From Leptospira sp. (lineage in GTDB: Bacteria; Spirochaetota; Leptospiria; Leptospirales; Leptospiraceae): a stretch of 60,684 nucleotides of DNA. Positions 34,965 through 43,148 of this stretch are shown in pieces (position 1 is the first letter of the stretch; each line of letters opens with the position of its first letter). The position numbers and the translations under genes were made by a program. The notes beneath the pieces are model-generated. The model was not told where the DNA came from and searched no databases. It was given only the letters and a program-made list of their open reading frames with translations. Location: positions 1-60,684 of the forward strand of contig JACVCB010000022.1 of assembly GCA_016742255.1 (NCBI GenBank), given 5' to 3'.

Positions 34965-35330
34965 ATGTCCATTGACCGCATCACATCACTTTCCTCCCAA
35001 ACATACAAACCACATTCCCTTCTCCCCCAAGGAGACAAAGTGGGTATCCTTCGTTCAGATGACCGCCATTATGGAAAAACCAATGAAGCCAAATCTCCTG
35101 ACGAAGTGGCGGGCACATTTGCAGATGCTTTGAAAAAAGCCTTTGAGCAAGTGAATGACCAACAAGTGGAAGCAGACGAACTCACTCAAAAAATCGTGTT
35201 TGATCCAAACTCAGTGGAACTCCATGACGTGATGATTGCCGCAGAAAAAGCAAGGATCTCTCTTACTTTCGCCAAAACCATGTCAGACGGATTTGTAAGA
35301 GCTTACAGAGAACTCACTACGTTACGATAA
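34965..35330 (+). CDS. fliE: Flagellar hook-basal body complex protein FliE
   Basis: 121 residues, typical length. The C-terminal half carries the conserved pattern: FADALKKAFEQVNDQQVEADEL, then SVELHDVMIAAEKARISL. FliE joins the MS ring to the rod. ATG 34965 has a strong ribosome site (AGGAAGGAG). In many bacteria fliF follows directly; here the next gene is convergent and fliF lies 10 kb away at 45390. Confidence 0.96.
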   Translation: MSIDRITSLSSQTYKPHSLLPQGDKVGILRSDDRHYGKTNEAKSPDEVAGTFADALKKAFEQVNDQQVEADELTQKIVFDPNSVELHDVMIAAEKARISLTFAKTMSDGFVRAYRELTTLR

Positions 35331-35368
35331 ACTAAACAGTTGAGAACTAATGTTTGTTGTCCTATCCT

Positions 35369-35827
35369 TCAGTTGATAGGGCGACCAAACACTCGTTCGA
35401 CGGTTTCGAATCGAATTTGGATTTGGTCGTTAGGACCAACCTTTACCCCTTTTTTCATCTGAACGGAATCAATTCGTTCCCCATTCACATACACCACCCA
35501 ACCTGCATCCCAAGAATTTCGGATTCCATTCACTTCCATAATTTCTTCTGTACGATTGGTAGAGATAAACCTCATGGAAGGATCTTCGTTTTTGGACAAT
35601 TCTGCAAGAAGGAATAGTAAATCCTTTCGATCAAATAAAGACGATGGTATGGACTTGGTTTCTTCATAGTCCTTTGACAAAAATTGAATTTGGATTTCTG
35701 GTTCTTTTGATTTATGGGAAGAACGAGTGAGTTTACAATTTCCAATTGAGAATACAAACAATCCCAGTAGTACACTGAGTTGAATCGAATGCGCAAAATG
35801 TTTGGACATTGTTTTAGAACGAATCAC
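35369..35827 (-). CDS. DUF4430-type lipoprotein
   Basis: 152 residues from GTG 35827, whose codon overlaps the stop of the upstream hydrolase gene (GTGA); ATG 35809 is an alternative. A signal sequence ends in a lipobox (FVFSIGNC). The C-terminal domain, with WDAGWVVYVNGERID, KKGVKVGPNDQIQIRFE, resembles DUF4430, a small beta domain found in cobalamin-binding and surface proteins. Envelope location inferred. A weak CCTATC/GATAGG hairpin (35361-35380) sits at the convergent junction with fliE. Confidence 0.7.
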   Translation of the reverse strand: MIRSKTMSKHFAHSIQLSVLLGLFVFSIGNCKLTRSSHKSKEPEIQIQFLSKDYEETKSIPSSLFDRKDLLFLLAELSKNEDPSMRFISTNRTEEIMEVNGIRNSWDAGWVVYVNGERIDSVQMKKGVKVGPNDQIQIRFETVERVFGRPIN

Positions 35828-36753
35828 TTCTTTTCATTTCTCTCAAAAGCATATACCAATCCTTGTGCATTCAAATTCACATCCAATCGTAAGAGGGACC
35901 AGTCTTTCTCAGTGAGGGTGACAGAATTTCGATTGGCCAAAGATTGGATCATCATTTCCACCTGTTTTTCCATAAAGGGAAGTCGATTTTCTTTTGGCAC
36001 TTGTTTGAGTTCGAGGATGGCATTCTGGCAGAGATGTAAGCCAATTTTTAAATCTTCGGCGCATTGTTTTAGATTTTGGATCTCACCAAAATGTGTCAGA
36101 TAACAAACGCTAGCTCCTGTTCCTAAAATTAAATCAATGGAATGAATGGCTTCTTTGGCATCAAAGTCTGTTGGGGTTGTGGTAGGAAAAATAAATGATT
36201 TTCCGTTTTCCAAGTGGGGGTAAGAGATTCCAAACGAATCTCCTGTAAAAACACCATTTAGTTTTTTGTCATAAATACAAAAGTGGTGATTGGCATGACC
36301 CTTGGTATAAATGAACTCGAAACTATGGCCTTTCCAATCCAAAAATTCACCATCTTCCATCACACGCACTCTTTCTTTGCGAATGGGTTTGATCTCTCCA
36401 TATAATTTATGAAAATTATCTTTTCCATAAACAGAGGTTGCACTCTTGATGAGAAGGCTTGGGTCGATCAAATGTTTAGCAGTTTTGGGATGTGCCAGTA
36501 ACACTGCATTCGGACAAGATTCAAGTAGTGCCCAAGCCCCACCCGCATGGTCCAAATGGACATGTGTGACAATAATATAATCTAAGTTTGATGGACTGAC
36601 TTTTTGTTTGTCCATCATAGAAAGGATTTTTGGAATCGCATGGGTTGTATTGGTTTCAACAACAATCCCATGCCCTTCTTCTTCGATGAGATAAGCAGAA
36701 GCAACTTGTTTTAGATCAGCGTATTCTGTATCAATGGTGGTAAAAGTGCCCAT
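35824..36753 (-). CDS. MBL-fold metallo-hydrolase
   Basis: 309 residues. The metal motif is TVHVHLDHAGG-like (THVHLDHAGGAW), followed by GHANHHFCIY (His), FTGDSFG (Asp) and YLTHFGEIQ (His). The C-terminal 100 residues are helical. Belongs to the glyoxalase-II-like superfamily; the substrate is unknown. It lies 60 bases after glpD on the same strand and overlaps the lipoprotein gene downstream by 4 bases, so it may belong to the same transcript. Confidence 0.85.
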   Translation of the reverse strand: MGTFTTIDTEYADLKQVASAYLIEEEGHGIVVETNTTHAIPKILSMMDKQKVSPSNLDYIIVTHVHLDHAGGAWALLESCPNAVLLAHPKTAKHLIDPSLLIKSATSVYGKDNFHKLYGEIKPIRKERVRVMEDGEFLDWKGHSFEFIYTKGHANHHFCIYDKKLNGVFTGDSFGISYPHLENGKSFIFPTTTPTDFDAKEAIHSIDLILGTGASVCYLTHFGEIQNLKQCAEDLKIGLHLCQNAILELKQVPKENRLPFMEKQVEMMIQSLANRNSVTLTEKDWSLLRLDVNLNAQGLVYAFERNEKK

Positions 36754-36812
36754 ACTCGTACAGTATGATCAAAAGAACCACTTTGTCAGCTTAATTTCTA
36801 TTCGCAAACCCC

Positions 36813-38417
36813 TCAAACAGGAAGTCGTAACCTGTCTTCAATCGATTTTGTTTCTTCTTCAATTTGTGACTTTGACCAACCCCATTCCTTGGCAACAACT
36901 TGTAAAATTTTCTCCATAGATTCCTTGGGAAGGAGACCAAGTGTTCCAAGCCCCGTACGTCGCAAAAAAATGTCAGATAAGGTTTTGGCCATTTCAAATC
37001 GAATCGCATACACAACTTCAGCAAGGATCTCTCCATCTTCATTTAAAACTGTGCCTAAATTTGGATCCACTTTCACAATGGATAAAATTGTTTCGTATTC
37101 TAAACCATAATGGCGAATGAGGTAATCAATCGTTTGTGGCAAAAATCTTTTGTGTTTTTCTTTTGCTTCAGCAATAAAAGCTTCAATATCGAGGATATGA
37201 CTTCCATATAAATGTTGTTTGGCGGATATACTTTTACCTGATTGTTTTTTTATTTTTTTCTGGATGGAACGAAAGATCGTTTCAGCAAACTGACGGCTTG
37301 TTGTGTATTTGCCTCCTGCTGCGGTGATGAGTCCATCAATTCCATCTCTTACATGGTCATACAATTCTGATTTCCGTGAGGCAGAATAGGTGTCATCACC
37401 TGACTCAGCAAGTGGCCGTAAACCTCCGTAAACAAATAAAACATCTTCGAGTGTTAGTTTTTCCTTTAGATGAGATGTTTGATTGATATAATCGATAAAT
37501 TCCAATACACTTTCCTTAGTGAGTTTCCAATCTTCCACCTTACCAAAGTAAGACTTTTCTGTTGGCCCAATCATAGAATGGCCTCGCCAAGGAGCAAAAC
37601 TAAAATGACCTTTGTCACCCACAAACAAGGTCATGATAGGTGACAATTGTTTTGTGATGAGGTAAATCCCTTCGGAACGTTTTTTTGGAAAACCTGTTTC
37701 TGTTTTTTTTGATTTAGCCAATACATCTTGGCTCCATGGTCCAGATGCATTGATCGTAACTTGGGAATGGATCGTAACTTCCTTTTTTGTGATCATGTCC
37801 ATAGCGGTCACACCTACTACACGACTTCCTTCCCATAACAATTCTTTCACTTCTGTATAGTTAGATATTTTACAACCATACAAAACAGCAGATTTCAGAA
37901 AACTAAGAGTTAATCGTTCTGGACTTAGGCAAATGGCATCGTAAAAATAAGCGGCGTCTTCATAATCACCTAAATTTTGTTTGAGAAGTTTTTCTCGTTT
38001 TAGGTATTTATGATTAGGAATTTTTTTAGACTTATCCCAAGTCCAAGTTTTATCAAAAGACAAAAGGTCGTAGACAAACAAACCAAGTCTTGCAATCAAT
38101 CCTGGTTTTGGAAGGACCATGGGATATGGATACACCAAGTTAGGTGCAATGTTTGATAAATTCCTTCTTTCTTTTAATGCTTCTCTGACAAGTCCAATTT
38201 CAAATTGTTTTAAATACCGAAGACCACCATGGATGAGTTTTCCTGTTGCGGCAGAAGTAGCGCCACCAAAGTCTTTTTTTTCTAATAAACAAACAGTATA
38301 ACCTCGGCTAGCCACCTCATAAGCGAGTGTCGCCCCAGTAATCCCACCACCGATAATGGTAACATCAAAGGATTCTCCATCATAAGTTTCAATGAATCGA
38401 TTTAACTTCAGAGTCAA
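36813..38417 (-). CDS. glpD: FAD-dependent glycerol-3-phosphate dehydrogenase
   Basis: 534 residues. FAD motif VTIIGGGITGATLAYEVASRG, then GGATSAATGKLIHGGLRYL, a GlpD signature, and GIYLITK, FSFAPWRGHSMIGPTEK and FVYGGLRPLAE later. Oxidises sn-glycerol-3-phosphate to dihydroxyacetone phosphate, passing electrons to quinone at the inner membrane. I place the start at TTG 38417, because GGAGGG lies 5 bases before it and it overlaps the upstream kinase stop by 4 bases (TTGA); a TTG at 38441 has no such site. Cotranscribed with two kinase genes upstream. Confidence 0.93.
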   Translation of the reverse strand: MTLKLNRFIETYDGESFDVTIIGGGITGATLAYEVASRGYTVCLLEKKDFGGATSAATGKLIHGGLRYLKQFEIGLVREALKERRNLSNIAPNLVYPYPMVLPKPGLIARLGLFVYDLLSFDKTWTWDKSKKIPNHKYLKREKLLKQNLGDYEDAAYFYDAICLSPERLTLSFLKSAVLYGCKISNYTEVKELLWEGSRVVGVTAMDMITKKEVTIHSQVTINASGPWSQDVLAKSKKTETGFPKKRSEGIYLITKQLSPIMTLFVGDKGHFSFAPWRGHSMIGPTEKSYFGKVEDWKLTKESVLEFIDYINQTSHLKEKLTLEDVLFVYGGLRPLAESGDDTYSASRKSELYDHVRDGIDGLITAAGGKYTTSRQFAETIFRSIQKKIKKQSGKSISAKQHLYGSHILDIEAFIAEAKEKHKRFLPQTIDYLIRHYGLEYETILSIVKVDPNLGTVLNEDGEILAEVVYAIRFEMAKTLSDIFLRRTGLGTLGLLPKESMEKILQVVAKEWGWSKSQIEEETKSIEDRLRLPV

Positions 38418-39262
38418 ATGTTCCCTCCATTCGCGAGCCAAACTTTGATTTGGTGTTTTAAATTCTCCCTTTCACTAACGATGTCCCAAAGTCCGAGTCG
38501 TAAAACAAGGGAAGATAACCTCCAACGGTTTAGATCCGTATCGGTAATGCCACTCAAACGTTTGTAAGCTTTAAGATACCCACTTAAGATGAACTTTCGA
38601 ATGAGAGTATAAAAAAGTATTTTAAGTTTTGGAGTTCCTGGCCATAACTCTGCATCTGTAAATAAAAGATTCGTGAAGGAAACATCCGCACAAGGATTCC
38701 CTTTTGCAGCAGTCATCCAATCGATGACAATCCGATCCTTACCCTTTACGATGACATTTTCTGGGTGAAAATCCAAATGGAGGACAGATTCTCCATCTGG
38801 TAAGTTTTTGATGTATTCACGAATGTTTTTTTTCTCTTCTTCACTGAGAAACTCCAAAGGTTTTGCCGCCAAACAATCGTTTAAAATATCTTTGATATCT
38901 ATTAGTTTTTCTGTTTTTGTTTGGTGGATTTGGAAGTGTAAGTTCGCTAATGTCTTTGCAATGCGGAAAAGTTCGATTGGATTTTTGTCAGGCAATTTTG
39001 TGAGAGAGATACCTTCCAAACGATCAAAGATAATTCCCAATCGTTCTCCGACTTTTACCTTTCCATAACATTGCATTTTTGTGACCTGCAAACGACTCAC
39101 TTCTAATGTGTTTTCATATTCAGCTTCAATTTCTTTTGGATTTGCCGCAGGGAAAAAAAGTTTTAAGACTTGGTTGTTGGGTAATGAGTATAAATCGGCT
39201 GACCTACCGATTGCAAAGGGAACACCCAAATTTTCTTTGTTTAGTTCTATAAATGAGTTCAT
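38414..39262 (-). CDS. APH/choline-kinase-family phosphotransferase
   Basis: 282 residues of the aminoglycoside-phosphotransferase-like kinase fold. GRSADLYSLPNNQVLKLF is the nucleotide-binding start, LHLDFHPENVIV the catalytic loop (Asp, Asn) and IVIDWMTAAKGNPCADVSF the metal-binding DxD-like Asp. Family members phosphorylate small alcohols such as choline, ethanolamine, homoserine or aminoglycosides. Between an FGGY kinase and glpD, a small-molecule catabolic role is more likely than resistance. Coupled to glpD by a 4-base overlap. Confidence 0.85.
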   Translation of the reverse strand: MNSFIELNKENLGVPFAIGRSADLYSLPNNQVLKLFFPAANPKEIEAEYENTLEVSRLQVTKMQCYGKVKVGERLGIIFDRLEGISLTKLPDKNPIELFRIAKTLANLHFQIHQTKTEKLIDIKDILNDCLAAKPLEFLSEEEKKNIREYIKNLPDGESVLHLDFHPENVIVKGKDRIVIDWMTAAKGNPCADVSFTNLLFTDAELWPGTPKLKILFYTLIRKFILSGYLKAYKRLSGITDTDLNRWRLSSLVLRLGLWDIVSERENLKHQIKVWLANGGNI

Positions 39263-39280
39263 TTCAATACCTGCTTTGAC

Positions 39281-40879
39281 TTAAGAATTGAGAATCGCAA
39301 AATGTTTTTGATTCGTTTTGTATAAATTTTTAAACACAGAAAAGTTTTTATCATACACAGGTTTTAAATCTGGATTGGGAAACCAAGTTTTATCGACGGG
39401 GATCATTCGTTTGATGTCCTCGTATGTTTTGATTTTCCCAAGTCCCAAGGCAACGATCGCTGCTGCTCCAATGGCGCCTACGTTTTCCGGATGGACAACA
39501 CGTTCGATGGTTTTCCCTGTGATATCAGCTAACATTTGACAGATGAAATCTGAACGAGCAACTCCTCCCACAAATCGAATGGTTTTTGAAGTAGGAACTT
39601 TTGTATTGGATAACTCCAAAATCCATCGTTTGTGGAACAATATCCCTTCAATCACAGCTCGGATCAAAATTCGTTTTCCTGTATGCAAACTGATATTAAA
39701 AAAGATCCCTCTTGCCTTTGGATCTTCAAACGGACATCGATTTCCATGTAACCAAGGTGTAAAGATCACACCCTGCGAACCAGGTTCTGTATCTCTTATG
39801 GAATCAAACATAAACTCAAATAAACTCGCGAAAATGGCATCAGGGCCATCGGTGATTTTCTTTTTTTCTAAGTACAAATCAATTTCATCCAATGCCAAAT
39901 GGTCTTTCACCCATTGTAAACATTTGCCTGATGTTTCTTGTTCTCCGAAATAATTATAATACCCTTCACGACTTCCCACAATCGAAGCAATTCTAGCATT
40001 GATATCAACTGTCCTTTTTTTTGTAACAGTACCAATCCATCCAGATGTCCCTGCGTAAATATGGGTGTCTCCCTCTGAAACAGCACCTGCTCCCACTCCA
40101 ATGAGAGATGCATCCCCTCCACCACCAAACACGGGTGTACCGGTCTTTAGTCCTAAAAACTCTGCTGCTTCGTTTGTGAGTCCTCCTACTTTTTCTTCGG
40201 CATTGATGAGTTTTGGCAAATGTTCCTTGCAGACACCAAATAACTTACAAAGGAATGGACTCCAGTTTCCTTTTCCTTTTCTCGAATTATATAAAAATGT
40301 AGCAAAAGCAGAATCCCTTGTCATCACTGCTTGGTTTGTACACCTAGCGATCAAATATTCTTTGACATCAAACCACCATCTCACCTTACTAAAGTTATCT
40401 GGTTCATTTTTTTCCACCCATTTGTATTTCCAAATTGGATCTTTTACACTTGCTGCAACTGCACCCGTAATCCAAAGAGACACCAATAGTTTAAACGCGT
40501 TGATGCCTTCCACTTTCAATCCATGTTCTATCCCTGCTTTCATTTCTTTTGTCGCCCTTTGGTCCATATAACTCATCACATTTCGGACAGGGCGAAATCT
40601 TTCGTCTACAAGCACTAGGCCTTGCATTTGTGAACAAAAGGAAATGCCTTGGATGTTTTGGTTGGATACTTTCGCTTCGTTTAACACAAGTTCTGTTGTG
40701 AAGCGCATTGCTTCCCAAAAGTCTTCTGGATTTTGTTCGGCTCCTCCATTTGGCAAAAGTTGGATGGGGTATTCTTTTGAGGCTGATGCCAAAAGAGTGA
40801 GGGACGAGGTCATCTGAAATAGGCAGGTTTTCACCCCTGTGGTGCCAATGTCATAGGCTAAGATACAGTCTGAATCCAT
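39281..40879 (-). CDS. FGGY-family carbohydrate kinase (xylulokinase-like)
   Basis: 532 residues from ATG 40879, chosen because GGAG lies at good spacing and the phosphate-binding loop follows (ILAYDIGTTGVKTCLF); a frame opening to 40993 adds an unlikely N-terminus. ISFCSQMQGLVLVD, GGGGDASLIGVGAGAVSEGD, GTSGWIGTVT and FVGGVARSDFICQMLADITG match the two actin-like ATPase lobes. Xylulokinase-like by pattern, but the acceptor sugar or polyol is unknown. First gene of a transcript leading to the APH kinase and glpD. A 16-base palindrome lies 99 bases upstream and is shared with the divergent transporter. Confidence 0.88.
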   Translation of the reverse strand: MDSDCILAYDIGTTGVKTCLFQMTSSLTLLASASKEYPIQLLPNGGAEQNPEDFWEAMRFTTELVLNEAKVSNQNIQGISFCSQMQGLVLVDERFRPVRNVMSYMDQRATKEMKAGIEHGLKVEGINAFKLLVSLWITGAVAASVKDPIWKYKWVEKNEPDNFSKVRWWFDVKEYLIARCTNQAVMTRDSAFATFLYNSRKGKGNWSPFLCKLFGVCKEHLPKLINAEEKVGGLTNEAAEFLGLKTGTPVFGGGGDASLIGVGAGAVSEGDTHIYAGTSGWIGTVTKKRTVDINARIASIVGSREGYYNYFGEQETSGKCLQWVKDHLALDEIDLYLEKKKITDGPDAIFASLFEFMFDSIRDTEPGSQGVIFTPWLHGNRCPFEDPKARGIFFNISLHTGKRILIRAVIEGILFHKRWILELSNTKVPTSKTIRFVGGVARSDFICQMLADITGKTIERVVHPENVGAIGAAAIVALGLGKIKTYEDIKRMIPVDKTWFPNPDLKPVYDKNFSVFKNLYKTNQKHFAILNS

Positions 40880-40977
40880 GGAATCTCCATCGCTCGAGGG
40901 AATCATTGTCCCGGTTTTCACCAATTTCAGGCCATGGTTGCCATTTTTTGGAGTTTTTCTGGCAAGAAAGCAAAAAA

Positions 40978-40993
40978 GTGAGTGATCACTCAC
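40978..40993. promoter_or_regulatory. TetR-type operator 1 (divergent kinase/MFS promoter region)
   Basis: GTGAGTGATCACTCAC is a perfect 16-base palindrome between the divergent kinase and MFS genes. Its inner 14 bases match the operator before the aminotransferase in 13 positions. The rest of the 249-base gap shows no other motif I can support. Confidence 0.75.
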
Positions 40994-41128
40994 AAGGATT
41001 TAGTAGGATCAGCTCCGTTGGCAATCGATTTTTGATTCCCCGAGTTCTTTTCCGACAGGAGAGTCCCAATCGGGGGAACAGGGTTTTTGAAACTTAATGT
41101 TGCCATCGGGATTAAGGGAGAGAGACGT

Positions 41129-42334
41129 ATGAGCCAAATGCCAGTAAAAGTGTATGGATACCGCTGGGTGGTATTATTTGCCTACGTGGTGATCACGGCG
41201 ACCATCTGTTTGCAATGGTTGTCTTTTGCTCCCATTGCCAGAGAAGCAAAAGAGTTTTATATGGTGTCCCCTCTGCAAATTGATCTTTTGTCTTTGGTGT
41301 TTTTAGCTGTTTTTGTTTTCATCGCCATCCCTGCCTCGTATGTGATTGATACTTATGGAATCAAAATTGGTGTTGGCTTCGGCGCTATTTTAACAGGCGT
41401 TTGTGGATTACTGAAAGGGATGTATGCCGCGGATTATACTGTGGTTCTCATTTGCCAATTGGGTCTTGCCATTGCCCAACCTTTCTTACTCAATGCAGTG
41501 ACAAAAATTAGTGTATTGTGGTTTCCTATCCACGAAAGGGCAACTTCCGTTGCCTTAGGAACTCTCGCCCAGTTCCTCGGAATCATCCTTGTGATGATCC
41601 TAACTCCCATCCTCTTACACAGTGGAAACACGATCCCTGAAGTGATGATGTTGTATGGGTTTGTTTCTTTGGGGAGTGCCCTTCTCTTTTTGGTTCTTGT
41701 AAGAGAAAAACCACCCACTTCACCAAGCACTCACGGCGAAGACCATGAACTCTCCTTTCTCGATGGGATTCGTTTTTTATGGAAACAAGCTGACATGAAA
41801 AAGATTCTATTTTTGTTTCTCATAGGTCTTGGTGTGTTTAATGCTGTGAGTACTTGTATCGATCAGATTTGTGAAATCAAAGGTTTAAACACAGAAGAGT
41901 CAGGACTTGTGGGTGGTGTGATGCTCATCGCAGGGATCCTTGGTGGCATTTTTGTTCCTCCCCTCTCTGACAAATTCCAAAAACGAAAACTATTTTTAGT
42001 CATCGCGATGGTTGGTTTTTTAGTAGGACTCTCTGTTTTTGTTTTGTTCCAAGGGTTTATCCCGTTACTCATTGGATCGGTAGTGATTGGATTTTTTTTA
42101 CTGGGGATTGGCGCACCCATTGGATTCCAATACTGTGCAGAGATCACATCCCCTGCCCCAGAGTCCACCTCACAAGGGTTACTTCTCCTTGTGGGCCAAG
42201 TCTCAGGGATTGTGTTTATCTTAGGGCTTAATTTTTTTGGAATGGTATCGTTTTTATATGTGTTACTTGCGTTAACAGTATTAACACTGGCACTTGTCTT
42301 CCAATTGAAAGAAAGTCCGTTTATGGAACCCTAA
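41129..42334 (+). CDS. MFS transporter (FLVCR/SLC49-like tentative)
   Basis: 401 residues from ATG 41129 (GGGAG upstream), preferred to ATG 41087. About twelve membrane segments. YGYRWVVLFAYVVITATICLQW at the start, IPASYVIDTYGIKIGVG between helices 2 and 3 and FPIHERATSVALG between helices 4 and 5 suggest the FLVCR/SLC49 branch, whose animal members move choline or ethanolamine; that branch assignment is an impression. Divergent from the kinase-glpD operon and convergent with the TetR gene (4-base overlap). Likely imports the substrate of the regulon. Confidence 0.85.
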   Translation: MSQMPVKVYGYRWVVLFAYVVITATICLQWLSFAPIAREAKEFYMVSPLQIDLLSLVFLAVFVFIAIPASYVIDTYGIKIGVGFGAILTGVCGLLKGMYAADYTVVLICQLGLAIAQPFLLNAVTKISVLWFPIHERATSVALGTLAQFLGIILVMILTPILLHSGNTIPEVMMLYGFVSLGSALLFLVLVREKPPTSPSTHGEDHELSFLDGIRFLWKQADMKKILFLFLIGLGVFNAVSTCIDQICEIKGLNTEESGLVGGVMLIAGILGGIFVPPLSDKFQKRKLFLVIAMVGFLVGLSVFVLFQGFIPLLIGSVVIGFFLLGIGAPIGFQYCAEITSPAPESTSQGLLLLVGQVSGIVFILGLNFFGMVSFLYVLLALTVLTLALVFQLKESPFMEP

Positions 42335-42984
42335 CCGCCTAAGGCACGTCTGATGAATTTCATGACAGCTTTGACAACTGCTTCATCATCTTCAAATACG
42401 CCTTCGCCCAAATAAATTTTCATGCGTTCCTTGTAATACACGGTGGCATAGGAAAACTGTAAGGTCATAAAGATATTATCGAGTAAAAAGGCAGAGAGGT
42501 TACTGTCCACATCACTGGCAATCATTCCTTCTTGTTTGGCTGTTTGAATCATCTCAATATAACATTTTGCGGATAAGGATTCTAGCTCACCTGACAGGCG
42601 TGTGATGAGTTCATAATTACTTTCCGTTGTCATTTCATTGTACAATCGGATGATGTCTTGGTTCATGCGAGAATGGTTTTGGATGATCCTTACAATCTTT
42701 TCCACCTTCCCAAAAAAATCCAAATCCATAGACAATACGGTTTCTAAGGTTTTTTCCAATTGGGTGATCCCATAATCGACCACGGTTAAGAAAAAATCCT
42801 CTTTGGTTTCGAAGTATTTATAGAGAGAACCTACACTAATCCCCGCTTTTTGGGCGATGGTATTGGTATTGGCGCTTGTGAAACCACGGTTGGCAAATTC
42901 TGAGATGGCTATGGATAAAATTCGATTCCGTTTTTCTTCCGAAATCCGTTCGAAACTTTCATTAAAGTGTTTTGTATCAGCCAT
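42331..42984 (-). CDS. TetR-family transcriptional regulator
   Basis: 217 residues from ATG 42984, placed 8 bases after AGGAAG; ATG 42990 is too close to that site. The helix-turn-helix is NTNTIAQKAGISVGSLYKYFETKEDFF (residues about 35-60, split here for key parts TIAQKAGISVGSLYKYF). The C-terminal ligand domain is helical and typical of the family. Divergent from the aminotransferase gene, with a large palindrome between; it probably represses itself and the neighbours, binding the TGAGTGAT-type sites. The ligand is unknown. Confidence 0.92.
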   Translation of the reverse strand: MADTKHFNESFERISEEKRNRILSIAISEFANRGFTSANTNTIAQKAGISVGSLYKYFETKEDFFLTVVDYGITQLEKTLETVLSMDLDFFGKVEKIVRIIQNHSRMNQDIIRLYNEMTTESNYELITRLSGELESLSAKCYIEMIQTAKQEGMIASDVDSNLSAFLLDNIFMTLQFSYATVYYKERMKIYLGEGVFEDDEAVVKAVMKFIRRALGG

Positions 42985-43086
42985 ATGCATCTTCCTACCT
43001 ATGAATGAAAAAAGGCTGGATTTCTCAAGGAAATTGAGCGCAATTCCAAAAGAATCTCAGAAACTTTCTAAATTTTCCATTTCCTT

Positions 43087-43120
43087 CTTGACAATGAGTG
43101 ATGACTCACTCATTGTCAAG
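43087..43120. promoter_or_regulatory. TetR-type operator 2 embedded in symmetric divergent promoters
   Basis: CTTGACAATGAGTGA (43087-43101), TGAC, TCACTCATTGTCAAG (43106-43120): perfect 15-base arms. Each arm supplies TTGACA as a -35 box, and 17 bases on is CATTGT as a -10 on the same strand, in both directions. Regulator binding would shut both promoters. Confidence 0.8.
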
Positions 43121-43148
43121 TAAAAGAACACGGACGAGGAAACATCGT

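Noticed and set aside
38418..38441. TTG 38441 as the glpD start
   Set aside because: TTG 38417 has GGAGGG at ideal spacing and a 4-base overlap with the upstream stop; the longer form has neither.
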